Assembly (NCBI RefSeq): GCF_963675455.1
Contig: NZ_OY776217.1
Coordinates: forward strand, 2,714,001 to 2,778,000
DNA length: 64,000 nucleotides
Source: Emcibacter sp.
GTDB lineage: Bacteria; Pseudomonadota; Alphaproteobacteria; Sphingomonadales; Emcibacteraceae
Direction: 5' to 3'
The notes under the pieces were generated by a model. That model did no database searches. It was not told the DNA's origin and saw only the letters and a list, made by a program, of their open reading frames with translations. Each line of letters begins with the position of its first letter. Position 1 is the stretch's first letter. Shown here piece after piece: positions 16,883 through 24,873 of the stretch. The position numbers and the translations under genes were made by a program.

Positions 16883-17872
16883 TCAGTCTGTGTTCAGCTT
16901 ACGCTCTTTTTCAAGTTTCCGCAATTTCAGGACATTTTTGTTATGTTCCTCATTGCTGCCGGCAAAGCTGTGCCCGCCGTCCCCGTTGGCAACAAAATAA
17001 AGTTCATCGGTCGGCAGGGGATGCAGCACCGCCCGGATACTGGCCTTGCCCGGATGGGCGATCGGCGTCGGCGGCAGGCCGCGAATTACATAGGTGTTGT
17101 AATATGTGTGGGTGCGCAGGTCCTTTTTGGAAAGCGGCCGGCCAAGGTCGCCGGTTTTATTGAGGCCGTAGATCACTGTCGGATCGGTCTGCAGGCGCAT
17201 ATTCTTCCGCAGCCGGTTTATAAAAACGCCGGCGATCCGGGCCCGCTCCTCCTCCAGAGAGGTTTCCTTTTCGACAATACTGGCCAGGATCAGGGCTTCC
17301 TCAGGTGTCTCCAGCGGCAACTCGGGATCACGCAGGGACCATTCATCCAGAAGGAATTCCTCCTGCCGGGCCTGCATGCGTTGAACCAGCGCCGCCCTGT
17401 CGTCATCACGAAGATACTGGTATGTTTCCGGCATGATGCTGCCTTCTGTCGGCAACGTTGTCAGTGCACCGGTGAGGTTTTCAACGGAATTCAGGTAGGT
17501 GACAATCTGATGGCTCGTCCAGCCCTCGACAATGGTCAGATGGTGCCGGATAATTTCTCCACTGGCGAACAGCTCCATAATATCCCGCATGCTGGAACCT
17601 GACGCTATTTCATATTCGCCGGCCTTGAAGGATTTATCCATTCCCAAAAGGCGCACGCCAAGCCGAAAGATACCGGCATTGCTGATGATGCCTCTTTCGG
17701 ATAGGTCAAAAGCTGTTTTACCGACCCCCTGCCCCTTTGGCAGAACATAGACAACCGTCTCGCTCAAGGTGGCTTTTCCGGTAAACTCACGATAGCCCAG
17801 ATAGGCAAACAGCGCCGCAAAAGCGACGCTGCCCACCAACAGTAAAAGTATATATTTCCTCAACCCCCGCAT
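16883..17872 (-). CDS. mltG: Endolytic murein transglycosylase MltG
   Basis: A single-pass inner-membrane enzyme (transmembrane segment about 7-27) that cleaves nascent glycan strands and so ends peptidoglycan polymerisation. It has a LysM-like region (about 38-100) and a YceG catalytic domain with ASIVEKET, where Glu201 is the expected catalytic residue. LPTDELYFVANGDGGHSF marks the C-terminal end. It begins six bases after fabF, the last member of the fab run. Confidence 0.94.
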   Translation of the reverse strand: MRGLRKYILLLLVGSVAFAALFAYLGYREFTGKATLSETVVYVLPKGQGVGKTAFDLSERGIISNAGIFRLGVRLLGMDKSFKAGEYEIASGSSMRDIMELFASGEIIRHHLTIVEGWTSHQIVTYLNSVENLTGALTTLPTEGSIMPETYQYLRDDDRAALVQRMQARQEEFLLDEWSLRDPELPLETPEEALILASIVEKETSLEEERARIAGVFINRLRKNMRLQTDPTVIYGLNKTGDLGRPLSKKDLRTHTYYNTYVIRGLPPTPIAHPGKASIRAVLHPLPTDELYFVANGDGGHSFAGSNEEHNKNVLKLRKLEKERKLNTD

Positions 17873-17878
17873 GGGGTA

Positions 17879-19141
17879 TCAGACCGCTTTGAAAATCAGG
17901 GACGCATTGGTGCCGCCAAAACCGAAACTGTTGGACAGCACTGCGTTGATCTTCTTGTCCTGGGCCTCATGGGGCACAAGGTTGATACCGCTGACGCCTT
18001 CTGACGGATTATCCAGGTTCAGGGTCGGCGGACAAACATTGTTGTTCATCGCCAGGATCGAGAAGATAGCCTCCGTACTGCCGGCTGCGCCCAGAAGATG
18101 ACCGATAGCGGACTTGGTGGAGGACATGGCTATCTTGCCGGCTGCATCACCGAACAGACGCTTGACCGAACCAAATTCCAGCTCATCCCCGAGCGGCGTG
18201 GACGTGCCGTGGGCGTTGACATAGTCAATATCCTCCGGTGTCAGGCCGGACCGTTTCAAGGCCATTTCCATGGCCCGGTAACCGCCGTTACCGTCAGGTG
18301 CCGGAGCCGTCACATGATAGGCATCGCCGGACAGGCCGTAACCGACAACTTCCGCATAAATTTTCGCGCCACGGGCTTTGGCATGTTCATACTCTTCAAG
18401 AACCACCATACCGGCGCCTTCGCCGATCACAAAACCGTCGCGATCCTGATCCCAGGGACGGGAGGCTTTTTCCGGCGTATCATTGAAATGAGTACTCAGC
18501 GCCTTGGCCTGGTTAAAACCGGCGACGCCAATCCGGCAGATCGCGGCTTCCGCCCCGCCGGCAACCATCACGTCCGCATCATCCCACATAATCAGCCGGG
18601 CAGCGTCACCCAAAGCATGGGTGCCGGTCGCACAGGCGGTCACAACGGCGTGGTTCGGGCCTTTCAGGCCGTGACGAATGGAGACATTCCCGGAAATCAG
18701 GTTGATCAGGCAGCGGGGTATGAAGTGCGGGCTTACCCGGCGAACGCCGCGTTCGTGCATATTGATGGATTCGTCCTGGATGCCCGGCAGGCCCCCGATA
18801 CCGGAACCGGTGAGTATTCCGGTACGGCAGCGATCTTCCTCAGTTTCCGGTTTCCATCCAGAATCCTCCAGAGCCATATCGCAGGCAGCGATGCCATAAA
18901 GAATGAAGTCATCAATACGACGGCGATCCTTGGCGCTCATCCAGTCATCCGGGTTGAAGGTTCCGTTTGTGCCGTCGCCCTGCTTGACTTCACAGGCAAT
19001 GCGGGCAGACAAATCGGAGGGATCAAACTTGGTGATCGGTCCTGCACCGGATTCCCCGGCGATAAGTCTTTCCCAGGTTAAATCCACCCCAGTTGCCAGG
19101 GGAGTAACCAGTCCAAGTCCCGTAACTACCACTCGTCTCAT
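17879..19141 (-). CDS. fabF: 3-oxoacyl-ACP synthase II (KAS II)
   Basis: Condenses malonyl-ACP with acyl-ACP in fatty-acid elongation. The 420-residue protein has the Cys-His-His triad at Cys170 (TACATG), His311 (NAHGTSTPLGD) and His348 (KSAIGHLLGA), with Lys343. It follows acpP after a 135-base gap that contains a long hairpin, and overlaps nothing. Confidence 0.97.
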   Translation of the reverse strand: MRRVVVTGLGLVTPLATGVDLTWERLIAGESGAGPITKFDPSDLSARIACEVKQGDGTNGTFNPDDWMSAKDRRRIDDFILYGIAACDMALEDSGWKPETEEDRCRTGILTGSGIGGLPGIQDESINMHERGVRRVSPHFIPRCLINLISGNVSIRHGLKGPNHAVVTACATGTHALGDAARLIMWDDADVMVAGGAEAAICRIGVAGFNQAKALSTHFNDTPEKASRPWDQDRDGFVIGEGAGMVVLEEYEHAKARGAKIYAEVVGYGLSGDAYHVTAPAPDGNGGYRAMEMALKRSGLTPEDIDYVNAHGTSTPLGDELEFGSVKRLFGDAAGKIAMSSTKSAIGHLLGAAGSTEAIFSILAMNNNVCPPTLNLDNPSEGVSGINLVPHEAQDKKINAVLSNSFGFGGTNASLIFKAV

Positions 19142-19184
19142 AATATCGACCTCTGTTCTTTTAGTGTTTTTATTCGGTAATATG

Positions 19185-19256
19185 CGTCAAATATGACAAA
19201 GCCGCGTCAATTCTGCTACCGAAAACGGCAAGAGCAGGATTGCGCGGCATTTGACG
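19185..19256 (-). promoter_or_regulatory. Long structured RNA element between acpP and fabF
   Basis: Nested arms pair across 72 bases. CGTCAAAT (19185-19192) pairs with ATTTGACG (19249-19256). GCCGCG (19201-19206) pairs with CGCGGC (19243-19248). AATTCTGCT pairs with AGCAGGATT inside, with one G-T pair, and CCG-AAAA-CGG caps it. No strong T-run follows on the minus strand, so it is more likely an attenuator, processing site or mRNA stabiliser than a full terminator. That would suit the high ACP to FabF ratio. Confidence 0.6.
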
Positions 19257-19276
19257 ATTCAAAATGGCCTGCGGAT

Positions 19277-19510
19277 TTACGCGTTAGCGCTGATAAAATC
19301 AATAGCATCCTTAACAGTAAGGATCTTTTCAGCAGCATCGTCAGGAATTTCACAACCGAACTCTTCTTCAAATGCCATTACCAGTTCAACAGTATCGAGG
19401 CTGTCAGCGCCCAGATCGTCAATAAAGCTGGCTGCATCTGTAACTTTGTCTTCTTCGACACCCAGATGCTCAACTACGATTTTTTTAACGCGCTCAGCTA
19501 CGTCACTCAT
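19277..19510 (-). CDS. acpP: Acyl carrier protein
   Basis: A 77-residue acidic protein that carries acyl chains in fatty-acid synthesis. The phosphopantetheine site is Ser37 in GADSLDTVEL. It lies between fabG and fabF as usual. Hairpins flank it on both sides, which may set its mRNA level apart from the rest of the operon. Confidence 0.98.
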   Translation of the reverse strand: MSDVAERVKKIVVEHLGVEEDKVTDAASFIDDLGADSLDTVELVMAFEEEFGCEIPDDAAEKILTVKDAIDFISANA

Positions 19511-19713
19511 ATTCTATTTCCTTTAGTTCTGTGGACCTGTCTGATCCAGTTAGTAACAAAACTATGTCTGGCGAACCAGTACTAAATACCCCAAGATTGA
19601 TATTTTCAAAAGACAATCTTGCGACTTTTTGCCATCTAATTGAAACATTTCGAATTTCGAGGGCTACCTAACATACATTTCAGGCCTTTGCCAAGTGTTA
19701 TATGCAACAGTAT

Positions 19714-19753
19714 AAAAAGCCGCGTCGGGAACCAGTGTTTACTCCCGGTTCCC
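19714..19753 (-). promoter_or_regulatory. Hairpin between fabG and acpP (possible attenuator)
   Basis: GGGAACC (19727-19733) pairs with GGTTCCC (19747-19753). On the minus strand the stem is followed by GACGCGGC and then TTTTT, an eight-base gap that is longer than in classic terminators. Partial termination after fabG, or a boundary protecting acpP mRNA, is possible. Confidence 0.45.
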
Positions 19754-19760
19754 TGCATGA

Positions 19761-20498
19761 TCAGATCATGGCCATGCCGCCATTGATATGAAGTGTTTGT
19801 CCGGTCACATATGCCGCCTCGTCACTGGCCAGATAGACCACTCCGGAGGCAATTTCCGCCGCCTGACCCAAACGGCCCATAGGCACATTGACCAGAATGC
19901 GGTCTTTCTGTCCCTCATCCAGGACGTCGGTCATCGGACTTTCGATGAAACCCGGCGCCAGGCAATTGACGGTGATGCCGCGGCTGGCCACTTCCTGGGC
20001 CAGTGATTTGCTCATGCCGATCAAACCGGCTTTCGATGCGGCATAGTTTGCCTGCCCGGGATTACCGGTCACACCAACAACAGAGGTTATATTAATAATG
20101 CGGCCAAAACGGCGCTTCATCATCCCGCGCAGCATGGCCTGGCTCAGCTTGAAAGCCGCTTTCAGGTTAACCTGCTGCACCAGGTCCCAGTCCTCGTCCT
20201 TAAGGCGCATGGCCAGATTGTCCCGGGTAATGCCGGCGTTATTGACCAGAATATCGATCTGACCCAGGACTTCTTCGGCTGCTTTCGGCAGTGCGGCAAC
20301 GCTTTCCGGATCACTTAGATTGGCCGGTACAACAAAAGCGCCTTCTCCGAGCTCCGCCGCCAGCGCCTCAAGCGGTTCCACCCGTGTGCCGGAAAGAGCG
20401 ACTTTTGCGCCCTGGCTGTGAAGGGCCGTTGCAATCGCCTTGCCCAGACCACCGGAAGCACCGGTTACGAGCGCACATTTTCCCTCAAGATTAAACAT
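19761..20498 (-). CDS. fabG: 3-oxoacyl-ACP reductase
   Basis: NADPH-dependent reduction of 3-oxoacyl-ACP in fatty-acid elongation. The 245-residue SDR has TGASGGLG at 12-19, NNAG at 86-89 and the catalytic Ser139, Tyr152 and Lys156. It is 22 bases downstream of fabD and upstream of acpP, which distinguishes it from general SDRs. Confidence 0.96.
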   Translation of the reverse strand: MFNLEGKCALVTGASGGLGKAIATALHSQGAKVALSGTRVEPLEALAAELGEGAFVVPANLSDPESVAALPKAAEEVLGQIDILVNNAGITRDNLAMRLKDEDWDLVQQVNLKAAFKLSQAMLRGMMKRRFGRIINITSVVGVTGNPGQANYAASKAGLIGMSKSLAQEVASRGITVNCLAPGFIESPMTDVLDEGQKDRILVNVPMGRLGQAAEIASGVVYLASDEAAYVTGQTLHINGGMAMI

Positions 20499-20520
20499 CT
20501 TCTTTTTCTCCCAATAACAA

Positions 20521-21468
20521 TTAGCTTTTCAGGGAAGCGGCAAAGGCTTCAATATCTTCTGCACTCTGCAGGGATATTCCCGTCAGGGACCTGTCGATCC
20601 GGCGCACCATTCCGGTCAGCACCTTGCCGGCGCCGGCTTCCACCAGCGTATCTACGCCAAGTTCGGCCATTTTAAGAACGGACTCACGCCAGCGAACACG
20701 ACCTGTAACCTGCTGCACCAGCAGGTCGCGGATTTTATCCGGATCCGTTTCCGGCTGGGCGGTCACATTGGCAATAAGGGGTACAACCGGCACATTAATT
20801 GTGGTTTCCGCGAGGGCTGCCTGCATTTCTTCGGCTGCGGGCTGCATAAGGGAGCAATGGAACGGGGCGCTTACCGGAAGAAGAACACCTTTCATGGCGC
20901 CTTTTTCCTTGGCAATCGGAATTGCGCGTTCGACAGCGCCCTTGTGCCCGCTAATAACGATCTGGCCGTTGGCATTGTCATTGGCGGCTGTGCAGACTTC
21001 GCCGTCAGCCGCTTCCTTTACCACTTCTTCAACAATATCCATATCCAGGCCGAGGATCGCCGCCATGGCGCCCTCACCGACCGGAACGGCCCGTTGCATC
21101 GCCTGTCCGCGCAGACGCAGAAGCTTGGCGGCATCAGTCAGGGAAAGTGCCCCGGCAGCGGTCAGGGCTGAATATTCACCGAGTGAATGACCGGCCACAT
21201 AGGCGGCGGCATCCTGAAGTCTGACACCGAAATCATTTTCCAGCACACGCATGACAGCGATACTGACCGCCATCAGGGCCGGTTGCGCATTATGAGTCAG
21301 GGTCAGGTCCTCCTGCGGACCTGTGAACATGATCGCACTGAGGTTTTCACCCAGTGCGTCATTGACTTCCTCGAATACCCGGGCTGCAACCGGCATATTT
21401 TCCGCCAGTTCACGACCCATGCCCACAATCTGGCTTCCCTGTCCCGGAAAGGTGAATGCACGTGTCAT
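20521..21468 (-). CDS. fabD: Malonyl-CoA:ACP transacylase
   Basis: Loads malonyl groups onto ACP. The 315-residue protein shows the N-terminal FPGQGSQ (7-13) and the active-site GHSLGEYS, with Ser95 as nucleophile. It is the first gene of fabD-fabG-acpP-fabF-mltG on the minus strand, divergent from rpsF. Confidence 0.97.
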   Translation of the reverse strand: MTRAFTFPGQGSQIVGMGRELAENMPVAARVFEEVNDALGENLSAIMFTGPQEDLTLTHNAQPALMAVSIAVMRVLENDFGVRLQDAAAYVAGHSLGEYSALTAAGALSLTDAAKLLRLRGQAMQRAVPVGEGAMAAILGLDMDIVEEVVKEAADGEVCTAANDNANGQIVISGHKGAVERAIPIAKEKGAMKGVLLPVSAPFHCSLMQPAAEEMQAALAETTINVPVVPLIANVTAQPETDPDKIRDLLVQQVTGRVRWRESVLKMAELGVDTLVEAGAGKVLTGMVRRIDRSLTGISLQSAEDIEAFAASLKS

Positions 21469-21646
21469 TGAATTCTATTCCTCTGATATTGTGATATCCT
21501 GCCCTTTCTCATAACGCATGCCGGGAATGTGTCAAGGATACATGCTAAACTGAAGGGAAATCGGGAGTATTGTCCCCTGTATCCGAACGCCGGGTTACTA
21601 ATCCGATAATTTTACCTGATTCTTCCGACTTTTTAGGGGAAAAGGC

Positions 21647-21674
21647 TTGTATTTGCGGGAGGTTCATGTATATA
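21647..21674 (+). promoter_or_regulatory. Candidate sigma-70 promoter for rpsF-rpsR-rplI
   Basis: TTGTAT at 21647-21652 and TATATA at 21669-21674 are 16 bases apart, close to the consensus layout. Transcription would start near 21682 and give a leader of roughly 115 bases. Confidence 0.4.
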
Positions 21675-21734
21675 TCGCGCCTTCTGCCCCATGCATTGCA
21701 CAGGGCGGAAGCATAAACCGGTTAAATATGTGAT

Positions 21735-21770
21735 GTGGCACATTTGATATTCGTGGCCACCCCGGAATGT
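21735..21770 (+). promoter_or_regulatory. Candidate S6:S18 autoregulatory leader of rpsF
   Basis: ATATTC (21747-21752) can pair with GAATGT (21765-21770), enclosing GTGGCCAC and a CCCG bulge. GTGGC (21735-21739) can instead or also pair with GCCAC (21756-21760), making a pseudoknot. A stem with a CCG-containing bulge ahead of rpsF is the known feature of the S6:S18 mRNA motif. The match was judged by eye only. Confidence 0.35.
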
Positions 21771-21798
21771 TAAAACTCTAAGGTTAAAAGGAATACCG

Positions 21799-22272
21799 AT
21801 GCCTTGTTATGAATATACATATATCGCTCGGCAGGATATCCAACCTCAACAGGTTGAAGCGATTACCAATGATCTGACAGCCATCATTGAAAACAATGGT
21901 GGTAAAGTGACCAAATCAGAATATTGGGGTCTGCGTAGTCTTGCCTATCGTATCAAGAAATACAAAAAAGGTCATTATGTTCACCTGAACGTAGACGGTT
22001 CTGCCGATGCAATCGCCGAACTGGAGCGTAATTCACGCCTGCACGAAGATGTTGTTCGTTACATGACAATCCGTGTGGAAGAATTCGAAGAAGGTGAATC
22101 TGTAGTTCTTCGTTCCAAAGGCCGTGAAGGTCGCGAAGAACGCGGTGGCCGTTTTGATCGTGGCGACAGGAACGATCGTGATCGCGGAGATCGTGGTGAC
22201 AGAAACGATCGCGGAGATCGTGGTGATCGCGTCGAGCGCGGCGGCGATTCAAAACCCGCCTCAGCCTCCTAA
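21799..22272 (+). CDS. rpsF: 30S ribosomal protein S6
   Basis: A 157-residue S6; residues 1-100 form the usual ferredoxin-like domain (starts MPCYEYTYIARQDI). The last 50 residues are an extension made of Arg, Gly, Asp and Asn in repeats such as RGDRNDR. Extended S6 tails occur in this class but this one is highly repetitive, also at the DNA level. It heads rpsF-rpsR-rplI. Confidence 0.97.
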   Translation: MPCYEYTYIARQDIQPQQVEAITNDLTAIIENNGGKVTKSEYWGLRSLAYRIKKYKKGHYVHLNVDGSADAIAELERNSRLHEDVVRYMTIRVEEFEEGESVVLRSKGREGREERGGRFDRGDRNDRDRGDRGDRNDRGDRGDRVERGGDSKPASAS

Positions 22273-22297
22273 GAATTTCTTGTAAAGGACTTACAAA

Positions 22298-22561
22298 ATG
22301 TCAGAAAAAAGAGAAAATACACGGTCAGGCGGCGGCGCCCGTCGTCCGTTTTTCCGTCGCCGGAAAACCTGCCCCTTCTCAGGTGAAGGCGCGACTCCGA
22401 TCGACTATAAGGATGTGCGTACGCTATCCAAATATATTTCAGAACGCGGCAAGATCGTTCCCAGCCGTATCACTGCCGTTTCCGCAAAGAAACAGCGTGA
22501 ACTGGCCCGCGCCATCAAACGCGCCCGGAACCTGGCTCTTTTGCCATATGTGATTCAGTAG
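22298..22561 (+). CDS. rpsR: 30S ribosomal protein S18
   Basis: An 87-residue basic protein that pairs with S6 on the 30S platform. The core RPFFRRRKTCPFSG at about 16-29 and YKDVRTLSKYISERGKI are typical. It lies 25 bases after rpsF and 11 before rplI. Confidence 0.97.
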   Translation: MSEKRENTRSGGGARRPFFRRRKTCPFSGEGATPIDYKDVRTLSKYISERGKIVPSRITAVSAKKQRELARAIKRARNLALLPYVIQ

Positions 22562-22572
22562 GGAGATAGAAC

Positions 22573-23214
22573 ATGGAAGTCATTCTACTTGAACGCGTTG
22601 CGAAACTGGGCCAGATCGGTGATGTGGTATCTGTGAAGAACGGCTTTGCCCGTAACTTCCTTCTGCCGCAGAACAAGGCTCTTCGCGCCACCAAGGCAAA
22701 TCTTGAAGTTTTCGAAGCCCAGCGCAAGGAAATCGAAGCTCGCAACCTGGAAGCCAAAAAAGAGGCTGAAGCTGTTGCCGCCAAAATGGACGATGTTTCA
22801 GCAATCATCATCCGCAGCGCCGGTGAAACAGGTCAGCTTTACGGTTCTGTGTCCACCCGTGATATCGTGGAAGTTCTGGCTGAACAGGGATATAACATCA
22901 ACCGTTCGCAGGTTGTTCTCGACAAAGCCATCAAGGCTCTGGGTATTGAGGAAATCGAAATCCGCCTTCACCCGGAAGTCAGCATTACCGTCAAGATCAA
23001 CGTAGCACGTTCCGCTGCGGAAGCTGAAATGCAGGAGCAGGGCGTTGCCGCTGCTGCTGCAGAAGAAGCTGCTGCTGCCGACATCTCCGTTGAAGATTAT
23101 TTCGAGACTCCTGAAGCTGCCGAGGCTGCCGAAGCTGTTCTTTCAGAGGAAACTGAAGAAGAAGCTGTGGAAGAGATCGCTGCGGAAGAAACCGAAGAAG
23201 AAAAATCCGAATAA
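22573..23214 (+). CDS. rplI: 50S ribosomal protein L9
   Basis: The first 150 residues are a standard L9: MEVILLERVAKLGQIGDVV at the N-terminus with its Gly-rich rRNA-binding loop, a long connecting helix and the C-terminal domain. About 60 extra residues follow, almost all Ala and Glu, giving 213 in total. The acidic tail is common in related alphaproteobacteria. A strong terminator closes the operon. Confidence 0.96.
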   Translation: MEVILLERVAKLGQIGDVVSVKNGFARNFLLPQNKALRATKANLEVFEAQRKEIEARNLEAKKEAEAVAAKMDDVSAIIIRSAGETGQLYGSVSTRDIVEVLAEQGYNINRSQVVLDKAIKALGIEEIEIRLHPEVSITVKINVARSAAEAEMQEQGVAAAAAEEAAAADISVEDYFETPEAAEAAEAVLSEETEEEAVEEIAAEETEEEKSE

Positions 23215-23240
23215 CTTTCTTTAGCAAAAATATTTTGAAG

Positions 23241-23267
23241 AAGGGCAGCCTGAGGGTTGCCCTTTTT
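23241..23267 (+). terminator. Terminator of rpsF-rpsR-rplI operon
   Basis: AAGGGCAGCC (23241-23250) pairs with GGTTGCCCTT (23255-23264) over a TGAG loop, with one G-T pair, then a run of T. Confidence 0.9.
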
Positions 23268-23361
23268 ATTTTCTGAACATATTTCCCTTCTCGAGTTCCT
23301 TGTTTCTGACCTATTTCTTTACTAGTATAAATGACCCTAGATTCGGAGCAGAATAACAAGC

Positions 23362-24873
23362 ATGGAAGATTTTCCTGATATTCCCCAGAGTGATGAGAAC
23401 GATAATGTGGTGAAGGCCACATTTCGCGAAACACCACATAACCTGGAAGCGGAGCAAGCTCTGCTTGGTGCCATTCTGACCAATAATGAAGCTCTGTCCA
23501 AGGTTCAGGATTTCCTTCAGGCCGAACATTTTATCAATGCGGCCCATCAGAAAATTTACGATGCGACCCGCAAACTTATTGAAAAAGGGCTTGTTGCCTC
23601 GCCAGTGACCCTGAAACCCTATTTCGAGCGGGAGGAACATCTGGCAGATGTCGGCGGAGCAAAATATCTGGCGTCCCTGGCCTCCTCCGCCATCAGCATT
23701 ATCAATGCGGCCGAATATGGCCAGATCATTCACCAGATGGCCCTGAAACGGGAACTGATCAGTGTGGGCACTGAAATCGTCAACGACGCCTACGATCATG
23801 ATGTGGATAAAACTGCCCAGGACCAGATTGAGCAGGCCGAGCGGTCGCTTTATTCACTTGCAGAAACGGGAAATTCGGAAGGCGGGTTCAAAACCTTCGC
23901 CAAGGCTGCGACGGAAGCGGTCAATGTGATCGAGATTTCCCGTAAGAATTCGGGCAAATTGTCCGGCGTCAATACGGGTTTCACCTCGATAAACAATCAC
24001 ATTGGCGGCCTGCACAGGTCTGACCTGATGATTCTGGCGGGTCGGCCGGCCATGGGTAAAACGGCACTGGCGACAAATATCGCTTTCAACGCCTCCAAAT
24101 TCTATCTGGAACAGGAGCGCGCCGGTATTCCCCACGAGGAAAACCGCGGCGCCGTAACCGCCTTTTTCTCCCTCGAGATGTCAGCCGACCAGCTGGCCAC
24201 CCGTATTCTGGCGGAACAGGCCAACCTGCCGTCGCAGGATCTGAGGAAAGGCCAGATCAACCAGGACCAGTTCAGCGCCCTCGCCCGCACCAGCATGGAG
24301 CTTGAGGAACTGCCCCTGTTTATTGACGACACCCCGTCACTCAGCATCGGGGGCTTAAGAACCCGGGCACGACGCCTGAAGCGCCAGCACGGGCTCGGTC
24401 TGGTCGTCGTCGATTATCTGCAACTCCTGCGCGGCGGAGATCGTGGACGCGGACCGGAAAACAGGGTTCAGGAAATTTCAGAAATTACTCGTGGTCTCAA
24501 AGGGTTGGCGAAAGAACTTCAGATTCCGGTTCTGGCATTGTCCCAGCTCAGCCGGACCATCGAATCACGCGATAACAAACGCCCGCTGCTGTCCGATCTT
24601 CGGGAATCCGGCTCCATCGAACAGGACGCGGATATGGTGACCTTTGTTTACCGGCCGGAATATTACCTGCATCAGCAGCAGCCGGACATGGGCACACCGG
24701 AGCATGCCATCTGGCTGGAAGAATGTGAGAGAATGATGGGCAAGGCCGAATTTATTATCGGCAAGCAGCGCCATGGTCCCACCGGTATTATCGAGCTTAT
24801 GTTTAACAGCGAAACCACAAAATTCTTCGATCCGCCGGTCTCTGACGAGTATCTGCCGGAGCGGAATCTCTGA
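23362..24873 (+). CDS. dnaB: Replicative DNA helicase
   Basis: The hexameric fork helicase, 503 residues. An N-terminal helical domain (about 25-125) starts with the family sequence PHNLEAEQALLGAIL. The RecA-like domain has Walker A GRPAMGKTA at 227-235 and the DYLQLL Walker B. The C-terminal part holds KQRHGPTG, the arginine-finger region. No intein interrupts the P-loop. The stop overlaps the alr start by one base. Confidence 0.97.
   Translation: MEDFPDIPQSDENDNVVKATFRETPHNLEAEQALLGAILTNNEALSKVQDFLQAEHFINAAHQKIYDATRKLIEKGLVASPVTLKPYFEREEHLADVGGAKYLASLASSAISIINAAEYGQIIHQMALKRELISVGTEIVNDAYDHDVDKTAQDQIEQAERSLYSLAETGNSEGGFKTFAKAATEAVNVIEISRKNSGKLSGVNTGFTSINNHIGGLHRSDLMILAGRPAMGKTALATNIAFNASKFYLEQERAGIPHEENRGAVTAFFSLEMSADQLATRILAEQANLPSQDLRKGQINQDQFSALARTSMELEELPLFIDDTPSLSIGGLRTRARRLKRQHGLGLVVVDYLQLLRGGDRGRGPENRVQEISEITRGLKGLAKELQIPVLALSQLSRTIESRDNKRPLLSDLRESGSIEQDADMVTFVYRPEYYLHQQQPDMGTPEHAIWLEECERMMGKAEFIIGKQRHGPTGIIELMFNSETTKFFDPPVSDEYLPERNL

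Larger units (their letters stand above)
21469..21798. other. Intergenic region between fabD and rpsF
   Basis: This 330-base gap has no convincing gene. It holds the start region of fabD on the left and, on the right, a likely promoter and structured leader for rpsF. A stem-loop pairs CTTCTGCCC (21681-21689) with GGGCGGAAG (21703-21711). Confidence 0.6.

Noticed and set aside
18098..19081. A 327-codon plus-strand frame opposite fabF
   Set aside because: It is the mirror of fabF codons and has no ribosome site or recognisable family.
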